A model generated the notes under the pieces. The model saw only the letters and a program-made list of their open reading frames with translations, searched no databases and was not told the origin of the DNA. DNA of 64,000 nt, from assembly GCA_036583965.1 (NCBI GenBank), contig JAZBQD010000013.1, forward strand, positions 13,974,618 to 14,038,617. The letters run 5' to 3'. Shown here piece after piece: positions 52,618 to 63,541 of the stretch. The DNA comes from Prunella strophiata (Eukaryota > Chordata > Aves > Passeriformes > Prunellidae). A program made the translations under genes and the position numbers. The stretch's first letter is position 1; every line of letters begins with the position of its first letter.

Positions 52618-54139
52618 ATAAGAAATTGTGGGGAGAATGAAAGCAATTAATCACTGGATATGTACAGTATATAGGCAGTAGCGGCAGGTACTTCAAAATG
52701 AACAGCACAGAGCTGAATTTGCATGAAAAGATGTTCCTGCTGTTTCATACATCAAGGCTCTTTAATGTTAAATTTTATGTCTCACAGTGCATGACAGAGT
52801 CTGATTTTCACCACTTTCCAGCTTTCTTCAGAAATCCTAAATGTGGATTTGGATAGCTTGCATAGGCCCTGGGAATATCCAGTCCTAGGCTCTAAGGGAG
52901 CTGATCCTTCAGGCCTGCTCTCAGACCTTTTTTCAAGGACTTTTAAAAGTTTTCTGGAGGTCTGAGGACAGGGACATGGGCTACACAGGTCAGATGGGCA
53001 AACTGCAGAGAGTTATTGTCCTTTACCCATAGGCTGATGAAATGCACCAAAATTGGAAAATCTCTATTCAAGTCAGTGGACCAACATTCAGAGAGCTGCC
53101 ATCCAACTGCAATCCAATTTTTCATGCCTTCAGTAGTCAGCTGAATGTGCCTGGGGAGGAGGATTTGACCCTTTCACTGCAGGAAGAATGCTATAATTAC
53201 TTTGAAAGTAAAAAGAACTTGTCCTTTAGGTTACATAACACATGTTCCTGCTGTCTTACATAACTATGGAGTACTAAAAAATACATAATTGAATGAAAGC
53301 TACAACACTGGGCTTGAAAATTTGCTGAAATAATTAATATCACCAGTCATTATACTGATTTATACAGCTGGTATTCCAGACAGAGCCAACCACTGTAGGT
53401 TATTATCCTTGGGAATCAATGTATTAAACTGCTGTGCACAAACAAGGGAAAAAGTCAAATATCATTTGCGACACTTGCAGCTGAAAAAAAGGAGATGCTG
53501 AATGCATTGTGTGTACTGCACAAGGAAAAGCCATGCTGAAAAATGAATGGTGAAAGAAAGAGAAGCAGACATGAAGGATTGCTTACACAGAACTCAAAGT
53601 ATAATGTGATACTGACAACTTGAATATATTGTTATTTGCACAGCCCTTTTATTTTGCCTCTCTGGTGTTACTCACAGTCCAAAGGCAGAGTTTCTGCTGT
53701 GTATGACTGTGTAAATACATATAAAAACACACATACATGTACATAAGTTAAAGAACTTTGCAAGAATGGATATTGGGTGTCAAAGGACTTCAAAGTATGA
53801 AGTGATACAACTTCTATCTGTATGTAACTTTATCATGGTAACAATATTGCCAGCTGAGAATAAAGTAACAATTTACATTATTATCCAATGTAATGGAAAC
53901 TGTTATTTTTTACCTGCAAATACAGGGCCCGCTTTAGCTTAAGTGGCGGGATGAATGCTAAACCAGAGCTAATGAATAATTCATATATGTTACATAATGC
54001 AGTGGCTCATTCTGGGATTCATGTTTGAAGAATGACTTCTGCTGGTTAGATGCTGTTTAGATTCTGGACTGGTGACACCTTGGCGTGACCTGCCTGCAAT
54101 GAGATCATGATGAAAGGGTTGGTTTGTTGTCTGGGGTTT

Positions 54140-54425
54140 TTTTTCACCATTAAAATTTTATTGAGTTTTCATTACACAGACGTATCTACAGAAGACTGAA
54201 AGAAACACATACGCAAACTCAGCAAGCGCGTTCCACTCCCTGAGTTGATTGCAGAGCCAACAACTGCCTGGAGTAAACCAAGGGCCTGTTCCCACCACAT
54301 CCTGTGCAAAACGCAGTACAGCATGAAGAATACCACGCTTGGCATTAGGAAATCTGGGTCCATCCCAAGCTCTGCCAGCTGCCTAGGACATGACAGAAAC
54401 AGGGATGTGATTTCCCTCCATGGCC
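54140..54425 (-). other. Candidate terminal exon with poly(A) signal (or retrocopy 3' end)
   Basis: Read on the minus strand, a long pyrimidine tract (TTCCTTCCTTTCTTCTTCC) ends in CCACTCAG at 54426, a strong acceptor. One frame is open from the exon start at 54425 to the stop TAA at 54172, about 83 codons. It includes a MDPDFLMPSVVFFMLYC stretch and ends CFFQSSVDTSV. Ten bases past the stop lies AATAAA (54162-54157), and 12 bases after that a run of eight A (54144-54137). Six or more CpGs fall between about 54180 and 54340, unlike the flanks. Together this looks like the last exon of a minus-strand transcript, coding or not. The A-run after the signal also allows a recent mRNA retrocopy, but no duplication was found around it. 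I do not recognise the peptide. Confidence 0.36.
54157..54162 (-). terminator. Poly(A) signal AATAAA
   Basis: Canonical AATAAA on the minus strand just after the stop codon of the candidate terminal exon. The following A-run would be the cleavage region, or an inserted tail if this is a retrocopy. A clear downstream GT-rich element is not seen. Confidence 0.4.
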
Positions 54426-55754
54426 CTGAGTGGGGAAGAAGAAAGGAAGGAAGACTTTAAAGCTCACAGGACAGGGACTGAGCTTTGGTGGTGTTACAAC
54501 TAGACCATATACTTGTCTGATGTCCTCTCCAAGGCAGCTGAAACAAATATACTTGGCATTCACTAAGGGCTGTTCAGCTGCATAGATCCACCATTATGAG
54601 AGAGTTTAATTCACAAATATAAAAGCAGCAGGAGTCAGAGGGTTTAGGCAAACTTAGTATAGTAGTTTCGGAGACAAAATCAGTTCGTATATCTCAGAGA
54701 AAAAAACCCAAAATCATAACTGATGTGGGCTGAAGGGTTGTACATTTCTTGATCCTAGTTAGTCTATGCTGAGCTGCTGTACTCAGTTTTAGTGCCTCTC
54801 CTTCCATTCCATCTGCTATTGAACACAATATGAATCTAAAGGTCTAAACAACAAAACAGTACAATTTTTTTAATATTTTTTTTTTTTTAATGTACTGTAT
54901 CTATCAATGGGATATAACAAGAACACTACACAGAACTCTGCTTTCCATGCAGGTGAAGGTGCAGTTCAGCATCCTGGCTCTAATTCAATACGGGCTCATG
55001 AACTCCCACTCTCCTTTTCCCATGCTCACAAAACAGCATATTTCCTATCTCTCTTTCATACCTACTATTTAAGGGGTCAGTGTTGAAGTGACTGGCTTTC
55101 TCATTTGAAGTGATTACACATAACATACATAGGAGAAGTAATTTCTTTCTAACCTCCTTGATGACCATGAAAATGTATATAATTCTTAGAGCTCCTGCAT
55201 TTCTTGGATTCAAAAGAATTAGAAAAAAGAGACACATAGCATGAAACTAATTTACACATACCTCACACCTCTGGGAATGTCTTTATAACCATCGCTGGCT
55301 TTAATAAATTCTGCCTCCCTGTAGCTGTTACTTGCCAAGAGAACTTGATAAAAGCCAAAGTGTCAAAAGGAAGACTAACAGCTCACTGCCTGTGTCACTC
55401 CAACTGCTCCTAAAAATGAGGGTAAATGAGAATTATTCTATTGAATTTAAAATTTATTTGCTACTCAGAGATTTAGTAAAAACCTCTGTTCCTCTGAGGG
55501 CCATCCCAGTCTGGTTCTGCAATGACCACTGAGAAGCCAGCCTGCAGAGCCCAGAACAGCCAGCACACACAAACACTTCTCTGACTCCCAAAACCATCAC
55601 CACGGTGTTAGTAGGTGGGAATAGGGGGCTCACAGCAGGAGTCATACACCCAAAAGCAGCAGATTTTGTGCTATTGCTCTGAACCAGCTCTCCAGCATGC
55701 CTGTACCATCCACTCAACCTTCAGAAGTAAGCAGGGCTGCAGGGTGGAAGTGTC

Positions 55755-55794
55755 CCTGGGTCTTCCCATTAACACCTGGGTCTTCCCATAAACA
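55755..55794. repeat. 20-bp tandem duplication, two units
   Basis: CCTGGGTCTTCCCATTAACA is followed directly by CCTGGGTCTTCCCATAAACA, 19 of 20 bases identical. It is a recent local duplication, probably from replication slippage. Confidence 0.9.
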
Positions 55795-56179
55795 CCACCA
55801 TGAGGGTGCAACTGTTGTCCAGATAAACGTCACAGCAGATGCAAACAGCACATGCACTGGTGCAAGCTGCTGCCTGGAGTTATTCCAACAGTATTTTCAC
55901 TGGATATTGACTAAACTATAGTTAGACCAAGTACATCACATCTGTTGCTGAAGTTTGATCAGATGCTCTCTGAGGTCAGAGCTGTGACAATTTAAATCAC
56001 AACAGGGACAAAGCATTTCTAGTTTAACCTGTTCCATTTGAGGGAAGTCCTTAAACTACTACATGCATTGTTACAAGTCTCTTTGTTTTGTAAAGAATCA
56101 TGATTAACTGACAGTGTGTTTTTATTCAGCTATGCTGTCACCTAACAATACACAAGGCACAAGTGTAAAATGACTAATC

Positions 56180-56200
56180 AAAAAAAAAAAAAAAAAAAAA
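56180..56200. repeat. Poly(A) run (21 A)
   Basis: Homopolymer of 21 A without a recognisable upstream retroposon. Confidence 0.85.
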
Positions 56201-56929
56201 TTCAATTTAAATTTTCCTTGTTGCATTGCTGTCTCCAGTCACGCGAGAGCCTGAGAGCAAACCTTCAGCCCAAGGAGCCCTTTGCTTTCTAAGGAGCACA
56301 TAACTTCTTGATTTGAATACAAGTTAGATGACTTAAAATATGATCTCCACATCTGAGCAAGCAGCTGCTCTGTGGTGCAGCTCTAGCACCAGGGGAGAGA
56401 AGGGAAGATTACAGATGTATATGGATATGAGATAAAAAGCATATTGTTTAGGCTCAGCAACACTGAAATATACTTAGTGCTGTCATTTGAATGCAATGCT
56501 CTTTTCTATTTAACCACAATGACAAAATGGTAATTGCCTGGCTACAAATGTGGCCATTTAAAAAGGTATAGAAACTGACAGACAGGCAGAATTCTCTCCT
56601 AAAGTCGGAGACCAACCTGTCTAAACTGTGCAGCCTACTGCTGAGGGTAACAAATCACTCAGACCAGCCCACAGAGCAGTTAGACAATACCACTGAGTGA
56701 GTAGGAGACTCCTCTACTACGTGTAAAGCACTGTCTGGAACTGTTAACTCACTGGTTATCTGCATGTTTCTGCATGTTGTGCTAATGATGCTGTTTCCCA
56801 TTGAATGGGATATTTGAGATGCCCATTAAAGATCTTAAATTACTTTAAAAAATAGTAGATCTATCAAGCCAAGTACTCAATGAAAAGATTTAAATAGTTG
56901 TATACAACAGCTCATACACTTAAGTTGAT

Positions 56930-57240
56930 CATAATGTACAACTGCATTCTAACAAGATCTTAAATTGCTAATTAAGAATTATCTGCTATTTATCTGCCCA
57001 CTTTTCCTTTGAGTATAAACAGCTGTGCTGGCTGCTACACAGCACTTTTATAGTACTGCTAATAGCAGCTAAGCAGCTGTCAAGCTTTGCTTGACAGGTG
57101 ACAGCGGTTTGATATCAAAGTCATCACCACCATATTCTTAAATTGCACAAAGTGTTTTGCAAATCCTCAGGAAGAAAGCAGGCTGGTACAGAGCACAAAG
57201 CCTGTGAAAGATTAATCACCTAGCAGTGATGACGGCAGTG
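56930..57240. promoter_or_regulatory. Putative enhancer with TGTCA hairpin
   Basis: A repeat-free stretch contains homeodomain words (TTGCTAATTAAGAATTA) and AGCAGCTAAGCAGCTG E-box-like repeats. It also has a perfect hairpin, CTGTCAAGC, TTT, GCTTGACAG (57077-57097), followed at once by GTGACAGCGG. That gives three TGTCA/TGACA cores, the core bound by MEIS/PBX/TGIF-type TALE homeoproteins, within 30 bases. Enhancer identity is an inference from motif density. Confidence 0.28.
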
Positions 57241-58825
57241 CTTTTTCCAAGTCTGTTCTACCCGTTTGTAAGTTTGTGTAGGTGTCAGTGTACAGAGTGA
57301 CAACATATCCCCATCTCTCCTCTTGGCCTTAATACAGCAACAACTGGAACTTGTTTGTATATTTTGTTTAAAGGAATTCAGTTACAAATGCTGCAGTAAA
57401 GAAGTGGGGAGCTGTGAAGTTTGAGTGCCTTAATGAAATTTCAGGTTTGTTCCTCTTTGTGTTAGTCTGTGACACTGTGTGCCTGTTCAGTTAGTAATAG
57501 GCTTGGTACAAATCTAGCTAAATCAAGTTACCATAAGAAAGAGAAATTAATAGTTTAAAAATTCAATTAATTTCTGTCTATATTTTAAAATTTCACTGCT
57601 AGATTTTATCATTCTTGTTTCCTGAGTGCTGACAGGAACAACTTGCATTGATTTGCAGTATTCACCCTCCATATGACACCACTGACAGCTTCATTACAAG
57701 GGATGATAATTTTTTCCCCATGTGGTTACCGTTAATGCGATTAAATACACTTTGTATTTTCAAGCCATTTATTTGGAAGGGATTGTGATTGGATTGTTAT
57801 CACACCAAGGTTATTTAACCTAATATACAGTCCAAGTCAAAAAACAACCAATACACTTCTGAAAGAGAGGTCATCAACTGATATTATTTAGAAAGTATAT
57901 TACTAAAATTTTGTGAGATGTTAAAGAGGTGTTTTATTTGCAATCCTATGCCATTTGAGTTATCCAGAGGTGCTTATAATACACTACTTAAGACAACTCG
58001 TTTCCTACTTGGAATCAGAATTCAGGTCCCATTTTATTCAATGAGAATTTTGGCATCAACTTTAATGAAACTGGGATTTTGTTCCTACTATATACAACTC
58101 AGCTTCAAACTACTCTGAAATGCTGGCATGAATTATCACTGTCTTCTGCCCTTGTTGTAGAATTGTAAGCACAATAATCAGGCTGGAGGTGTAAAAGTAG
58201 CAACAGAGAGAAAGAGAGACTAGAATTGAGGAAGAGGGTCGCAGCAGCACCACACCATGGAAACACTGTGTCACCCATGTTGTGGTGTAAATCTGTATGC
58301 GTTTCCAGATTAATCCATCTTCTCTAATTAAAGTTGTTTAATATGTAACCCACAGGCATAGAACAATACTTCGTTGCAGGCAGACATACTGCTATAATCA
58401 GCATATTTTCAGGCAATTCATGCATAAGAAATGTCAGTGTTATATGAATGTATAATGTATACACAGAAACAGATTATACCTATTGCAAAAGCTTTTCTCT
58501 AAGATATCATAAAATTCTGTACCTCAACTGGTACTTCAAATAATAAAATATTTTCCTGATCCACTGCATAAAGCAATTATGCAAATTTCTGCTAGTCCTC
58601 TATTTCTATAATGTTTATGATTGAGACTTTGACATGATCATAATTCATCTGGCTGGAAGATTGTACAAGAGACAAAAATAAAGCATCATTTTAAAGAAAA
58701 AACCCATAGCTAGTAAGCAATTCAATGTCCAATAACAGCTTCTTCCTCTGAAAAGATTCCACCAGCCAGCAAAGACTCTCAAGCTCCTGTTTCCAAGGAG
58801 TTGTGTGTGGCTGATGCAGACTCAC

Positions 58826-58886
58826 ACTAACTTCCTCAGTTAATTCTGTTTCCCATAGCTCAAGCATTTCAGGTTCTGCTGAAACC
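58826..58886 (-). other. Weak exon-like segment, unidentified
   Basis: On the minus strand CCTCTGCCTTTGCAG (ending at 58887) is a good acceptor. A donor, AGT followed by GTGAGT, occurs 61 nt later. The enclosed frame reads VSAEPEMLELWETELTEEVS and stays open beyond the donor to 58691. It is unrecognised. It resembles an exon in border quality only, and a short length makes chance likely. Confidence 0.15.
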
Positions 58887-59023
58887 CTGCAAAGGCAGAG
58901 GTTCTGCAAGTAAGCCTGAAGCCAGTCTCATTCAGCCATGGACACCTTCAGAAGCCACTGTGCTGCACTGATTGGCAGATGTACTGTAAGGCACAGTTAC
59001 AAACAGCAGTGATGACACAAGGG

Positions 59024-59035
59024 GGTGACGTCACC
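59024..59035. promoter_or_regulatory. Full CRE palindrome (CREB/ATF-type site)
   Basis: GGTGACGTCACC is a perfect 12-bp palindrome holding the full cAMP response element TGACGTCA (59026-59033). A TTTGACCTC nuclear-receptor-like half-site follows eight bases or so later. A full CRE keeping its CpG in CpG-poor DNA suggests it may be used, but no promoter is evident nearby. Confidence 0.45.
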
Positions 59036-62000
59036 AGATTTTGACCTCTGGTCCTATGATTTAGTCACAGGGCAGGCTATCCTTTTATTGACCATGCAAG
59101 CATCTATAGAGCTCCTTAGCAGTACAGACTAATGGAAGTGGGTATCTGTGCTTGCATTTGTGGCTACAGAGGTTATTACTCTGTTCATCAGAAGAGCCTT
59201 GAAAACGCAGTCCTACAAGTCACTGATGTGTGCTTCATTTTAAGTAAGCTCACAGTAATGCCACATGCATGTGTGGCAAGAATGAAGGAGCCTAGAGTGA
59301 GTAGATTAGCTTTTAGATTTGTTTTGTTATCCTAAAACTAGATTACTAAAAAAGGAAATAAGCAGGTTCTCAATAGATTCTCAATAAATCTATGGTTCAC
59401 ACCTGTTATTAGAAGCAGTTTTACCTCAGTGGAGAACTCCCTTGCTCTTTGAAGTTCAAATGAAAAATCTCTCACAGGGTCTGGTGTGTCTGCTCCTCCA
59501 CTGCTGCACTAGAAACAAAGTGCCAAAATGAACTGACAGCTTTTAATTTCTTTCCCCAATTAACAGTCACAGCAGCTGCTTGGTGGAAGAATAATAAGCT
59601 TCCTTCTTATTTTTTATCTCATTTAAGCAAAAATATTATAATGGTTTCATGCAAATTTCTGTGGTTTTTTTTCTTATGACACTACACTTGCTGCAGTCAA
59701 GAGCTGGTTTTGTGTTCTTGTTTTAGCTGAGGCAGTACAACCAATAGACAATTTGATACCTCAGTGCTGACACACAAATTAAATACTAGGTGTCAAGAAA
59801 TCTCCCCTTTTCAGGTGACATTAGCTTTTCACAGCAAAAAAAAAAGGATCAAGACAAAATTATGACAAAATAATTTTTGTATTTTTGTGTAATTTAACCT
59901 TGACCAGAAGCCAAATTTTATCACTCAGCTTCAGCTTAGTTACATTAATTACATCAATTTCTGTGCTCTTTCTTCAGCAAATTCAGTGTTTGACATATTC
60001 TTAAACTTAGTAGTAATCAACGTAGCTAAAATCTTCCTAGGATAAAACCTTTATGTGGACTTCACAGAGGGACAGCTAGCTTTAAGTAGTTTAAAAATTT
60101 GTGCCTGGGCTCAAAAGACTAGACTAGGGCTTAAAATCTGTAGCTCCTCTCTGGTTTTGCTACACACTTCATTCATTATTGAACATAATTATCTGATTAA
60201 GGAAGACAACAAAAGTCCCCCTTGTCCTTGTTACACCCTTCCTGTTTTCTTCTTTTCCTACAGAGAAGGTAGGAGTTATCCAAAATAATACATTTGCCTT
60301 GTATTTTCATGATACAATCACATTTCTCTGTAGAAGTCATCTGTACATTTTTACAAGGGCCTAATTTCCACAAGTTGTGTGGTGTAAATGAAACAAACCT
60401 TAAAAGAAATTATATGCTTCAACTGTTGGGAAATTTGGGGTTTGTTGATGGCCACAACACATTCTTAAGTGACTCAAATGGTACATTACTCCTACATGAA
60501 GAGCAAAACAGCATACAACCATAGATGCATGTGTCCATGCAGTAAGGCTGCTTATATGTATCACTTAAATAGATGAGAAAAGTTGCCAGTAAGTGTGGCC
60601 AACTGTTCCTCTAATAAACAATATTTCTCTCAACAGAAAGCCAGCACCATGTGCCAATTTATAGGACATGTGCCATTCTTTCCCTGTGTCATCACCACTG
60701 AAGACATTAAAGAGTAGCTCAGAGCACAAAACTACATTTTTATAAAAATGAAACCATGGGTGTTGGCACAGGGCCTTATCTGCTCTGTGTGAGTATGGAA
60801 GCATTTGGCTTGCCCCAGTCGACACCTTAAGACCTTTTATTACACTTATGCTGTTGGCTTCTTGAGTACAGCTTTGAGAATGCAGCCCAATAAATCATCA
60901 GTGAATGGTGTTCAGTGATATATTTGATGTGTTTGGATCCATGGACATGAAAGTCAAATCAAAGGTTGTGAGGAGGCAGCAGAGGCTATGCCCTATTTCA
61001 AAGGTGAGTCATCTATATACTCTGAGTCAGCCTGAACACAACACCAGCAGAAGTTAACAGATCACACATAAACCTGTAAAAATTCCTTCTGTGTCTTCTG
61101 AATGCCTGCCATTCAATTACTGGCACTTGTAAAGGGAAAAGGGAGTCTCTGGAACAGTACGATTCCTTTTCACCATTAATAGCTGATGGGGAAGTGTCCT
61201 GTTTTGGAGACTGCATTAGTTTACACAAATGTGAAGATGCAATGTTGCCATCATCTTCAAGATGTTTTCACAGCAGGTTATTAGCCTGGTATCTATGCTC
61301 ACACTATTTCTGCATGGCGTGCAATATGTATATTGCTCAGCCTCCCCAAAATGCTCATTGATTAGCTACTTCCATACACACAATATTGTCTTGGGGCCCA
61401 TCACAATTTCCACTTACACTTTACTCACTTTACTTACACTTCAATCTAATATGAATCATTCAGAATCGTGCAGCTGTTTAACACCTCTCCAGGCCTCTTG
61501 GAGGCAGACACACTTCTTCTGGAGCCAGCTGCACAGAAGGTCTAATCAAATGGCTTAATGGGTAAGTATTACTCTTTGACTTAGTGCAATTATTTACATT
61601 TGACTAAAGCTTAACACATACTTCGTCAAAGTTAATCTTCCAAAATTAGGCTTAGCTTAAAGGCATTTCAGGGCATAGAAATATAGATTTATTGCAGCAG
61701 TTATGTATGTTCAGTCTTTCTAAACTGGCATATGTCTTGCTTCAGTTTCCATCTGCTGATCCTTACAAAAATACTATGTAGGACACAATGCTTCTTTTTT
61801 CATGAAAATACTACTTCATTGGAATTGAAATCTCTTTCAATATTTTTAATAAGTACATACACTAAAATCCAAAAAACTCAGCCCATTTCATATTACACTT
61901 GCAATTCTGGCTGTTCACATCTCCAAACTATACTCCTGATCCAAACTGGGATTAGGCAAATTTGGTTTTTGTTTTGCTTTATTTCCCTCAAACAACAAGT

Positions 62001-62398
62001 TTCCAACTGATGCCTAGCAGCATTCACAGCAACCCTGCAGCAGGTAATCTTGTGATTGTAATCCCCTCTGGCAGACACTGCTGGAAATTTCAGGGAAACC
62101 TTCAATTTTGTATGTTTAAAGCTATCCAGAGACAGAGTAGTTGCAAAATAACTACTGATTATTTCACTCTTTTTCAGTGATAAACACCCAGGGTGAATAA
62201 GAGAACATTAAAAGCATTTTGAAGAGAGATATTTTGTCCTACAGATTCCCATGGAGAGAAGGGGGTAGATTACTGTAGACCACTGGACAGACAGGGCCAC
62301 TTTCAGCAATGTGGTAAGTGCTGAGCACCAGCATTTGCGTGAGGTCAGGTCCCAAGCTGTAAGCATCAGCTCCAGTGTGGGACATGGGAACCCCCTTA

Positions 62399-62690
62399 TC
62401 ACAGAATCACAGAAGAGATCGTATTGGAAGGGACCAGCACCCCTAGGTCCTACTCTGCAGAGCTGCTCTCCAGTAGGTCATCCCCAGCCTGTGCTGGTGC
62501 CTGGGGTTGTTCCTCCCCAGATGCAGGACTGTGCATCTGCCTTTGTAGAATTCCAGACTGCTCCTCTCTGCCCATCACTCTGACCTGTTCAGATCCATCT
62601 GAAGGGCTGACCAACACCCAGGGGTATTGCCCACTCCTCCCACTTCTGTCCAAAAGCTCTGTATTGTGGGTTTGTGCACAATGACCACCA
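62399..62690 (-). mobile_element. CR1 LINE 3'-end fragment with internal deletion
   Basis: The plus strand shows the reverse complement of a CR1 tail. ATCACAGAATCACAGAA (two copies of the 8-bp terminal repeat) is followed by TTGGAAGGGACC, then a jump to CCCCTAGGTCCTACTCTGCAG, CCCAGCCTGTGCTGGTGCC, GGGGTTGTTCC, CCCAGATGCAGGAC and a GATCCATCTGAAGGG block. The CR1 counterparts include CCCAGGTCCTTCTCTGCAG, CCCAGGTGCAGGACC and a GTCCCTCTGGATGG-like block. Part of the 3' UTR between the terminal hairpin segment and the AGGTCC block is missing. Retained terminal repeats show this is the true 3' end of the insertion. It is non-functional. Confidence 0.88.
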
Positions 62691-63130
62691 CTCCCATAGC
62701 CAGCTGACAGTAAAAAGGAGGGTTTCAGAGAGACAAGGAAGAATAATTTTCACATATTACTTTTAAAAGGAACTGCTCCTCAACAACAGAAGCTTTTTAC
62801 ATTACATTGTCAGGAGAGAAGTTCTGCCTTTTTAGCAAAGGCTTTTTCATTGCTCAAACATGAAGAAGCATTTAATTACAGGACATTACTAAAATAACAT
62901 GCTAGGGATGAAATCCAGTTCTATTCATCCAAAATCAAAAGAGGCCATGTCAGGCTAATAAGCTACTTCATCCTAGTTGGGAACTTTTATCTGGTGTTTT
63001 AAAAATTTTAAGCTGAAATTTGACTCTACAAATGTATACATTGAAGCATAATCATGAAAACATTCAGTACACAAATGTTAATTTGTTTGAAAACACAGTT
63101 GATCCTGTCCTCAAAATTCCATTTAATGGG

Positions 63131-63242
63131 AAAAAAAACAAAAAAAACCAACCAAACAAACAAACAAAAAAAAACAACAAAAAAACAAAAAAAAAACACC
63201 AACAAAAAAAAAACCCAAAAAAACCCCCCAACACCCACCAAA
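63131..63242. repeat. A/C-rich low-complexity tract
   Basis: A-runs interrupted by C, CC and CCC, with ACCAACCAAACAAACAAAC early and AAACCCAAAAAAACCCCCC late. It is the complement in type of the T/G tract 155 bases further on. Confidence 0.88.
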
Positions 63243-63397
63243 GAATTAAGTAATTAATTATAGGGACACATGTTTGTAGGGGACCTACCCAAATAGCTAA
63301 CAGAGCTCAGCAGAGAGACAAAGGATCCTTTACATAAACAATAAAATGATGCAAATTAAGTTAATTTCCTGGTATTTTCTTATTTTCTGTGCATTTC

Positions 63398-63541
63398 TTG
63401 GTTTGTTTTGGGTTTTTTGTTTTTTGCTTGTTTGTTTGTTTTTGTTTTGGTTTGGTTTGTTTTGGTTTTGTTTTGTTTTGTTTGTTTGTTTGGGTAAGGA
63501 TGTCTGTTTTGGGAAGTTTTTGTTTGGTTGGTTGTTTTATT
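63398..63541. repeat. T/G-rich low-complexity tract
   Basis: GTTTTGGGTTTTTTG, (TTTG)n, GGTTTGGTTTG and (GTTTT)n units. It faces the A/C-rich tract and could pair with it over long imperfect stretches. Confidence 0.88.

Larger units (their letters stand above)
48625..54139. other. Non-coding DNA, no gene seen
   Basis: No supported gene. It holds a MIR-like relic at 49034-49090 and a purine tract with 17 A at 52583-52617. Remaining frames are short and unrecognisable. Confidence 0.5.
54426..62398. other. Non-coding DNA with putative regulatory patches
   Basis: No complete gene. It holds T13 (54876-54888), a 20-bp tandem duplication (55755-55794), A21 (56180-56200), a putative enhancer with a hairpin (56930-57240), a weak exon-like segment on the minus strand at 58826-58886, a full CRE palindrome at 59024-59035, and otherwise AT-rich unique DNA. 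Confidence 0.5.
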
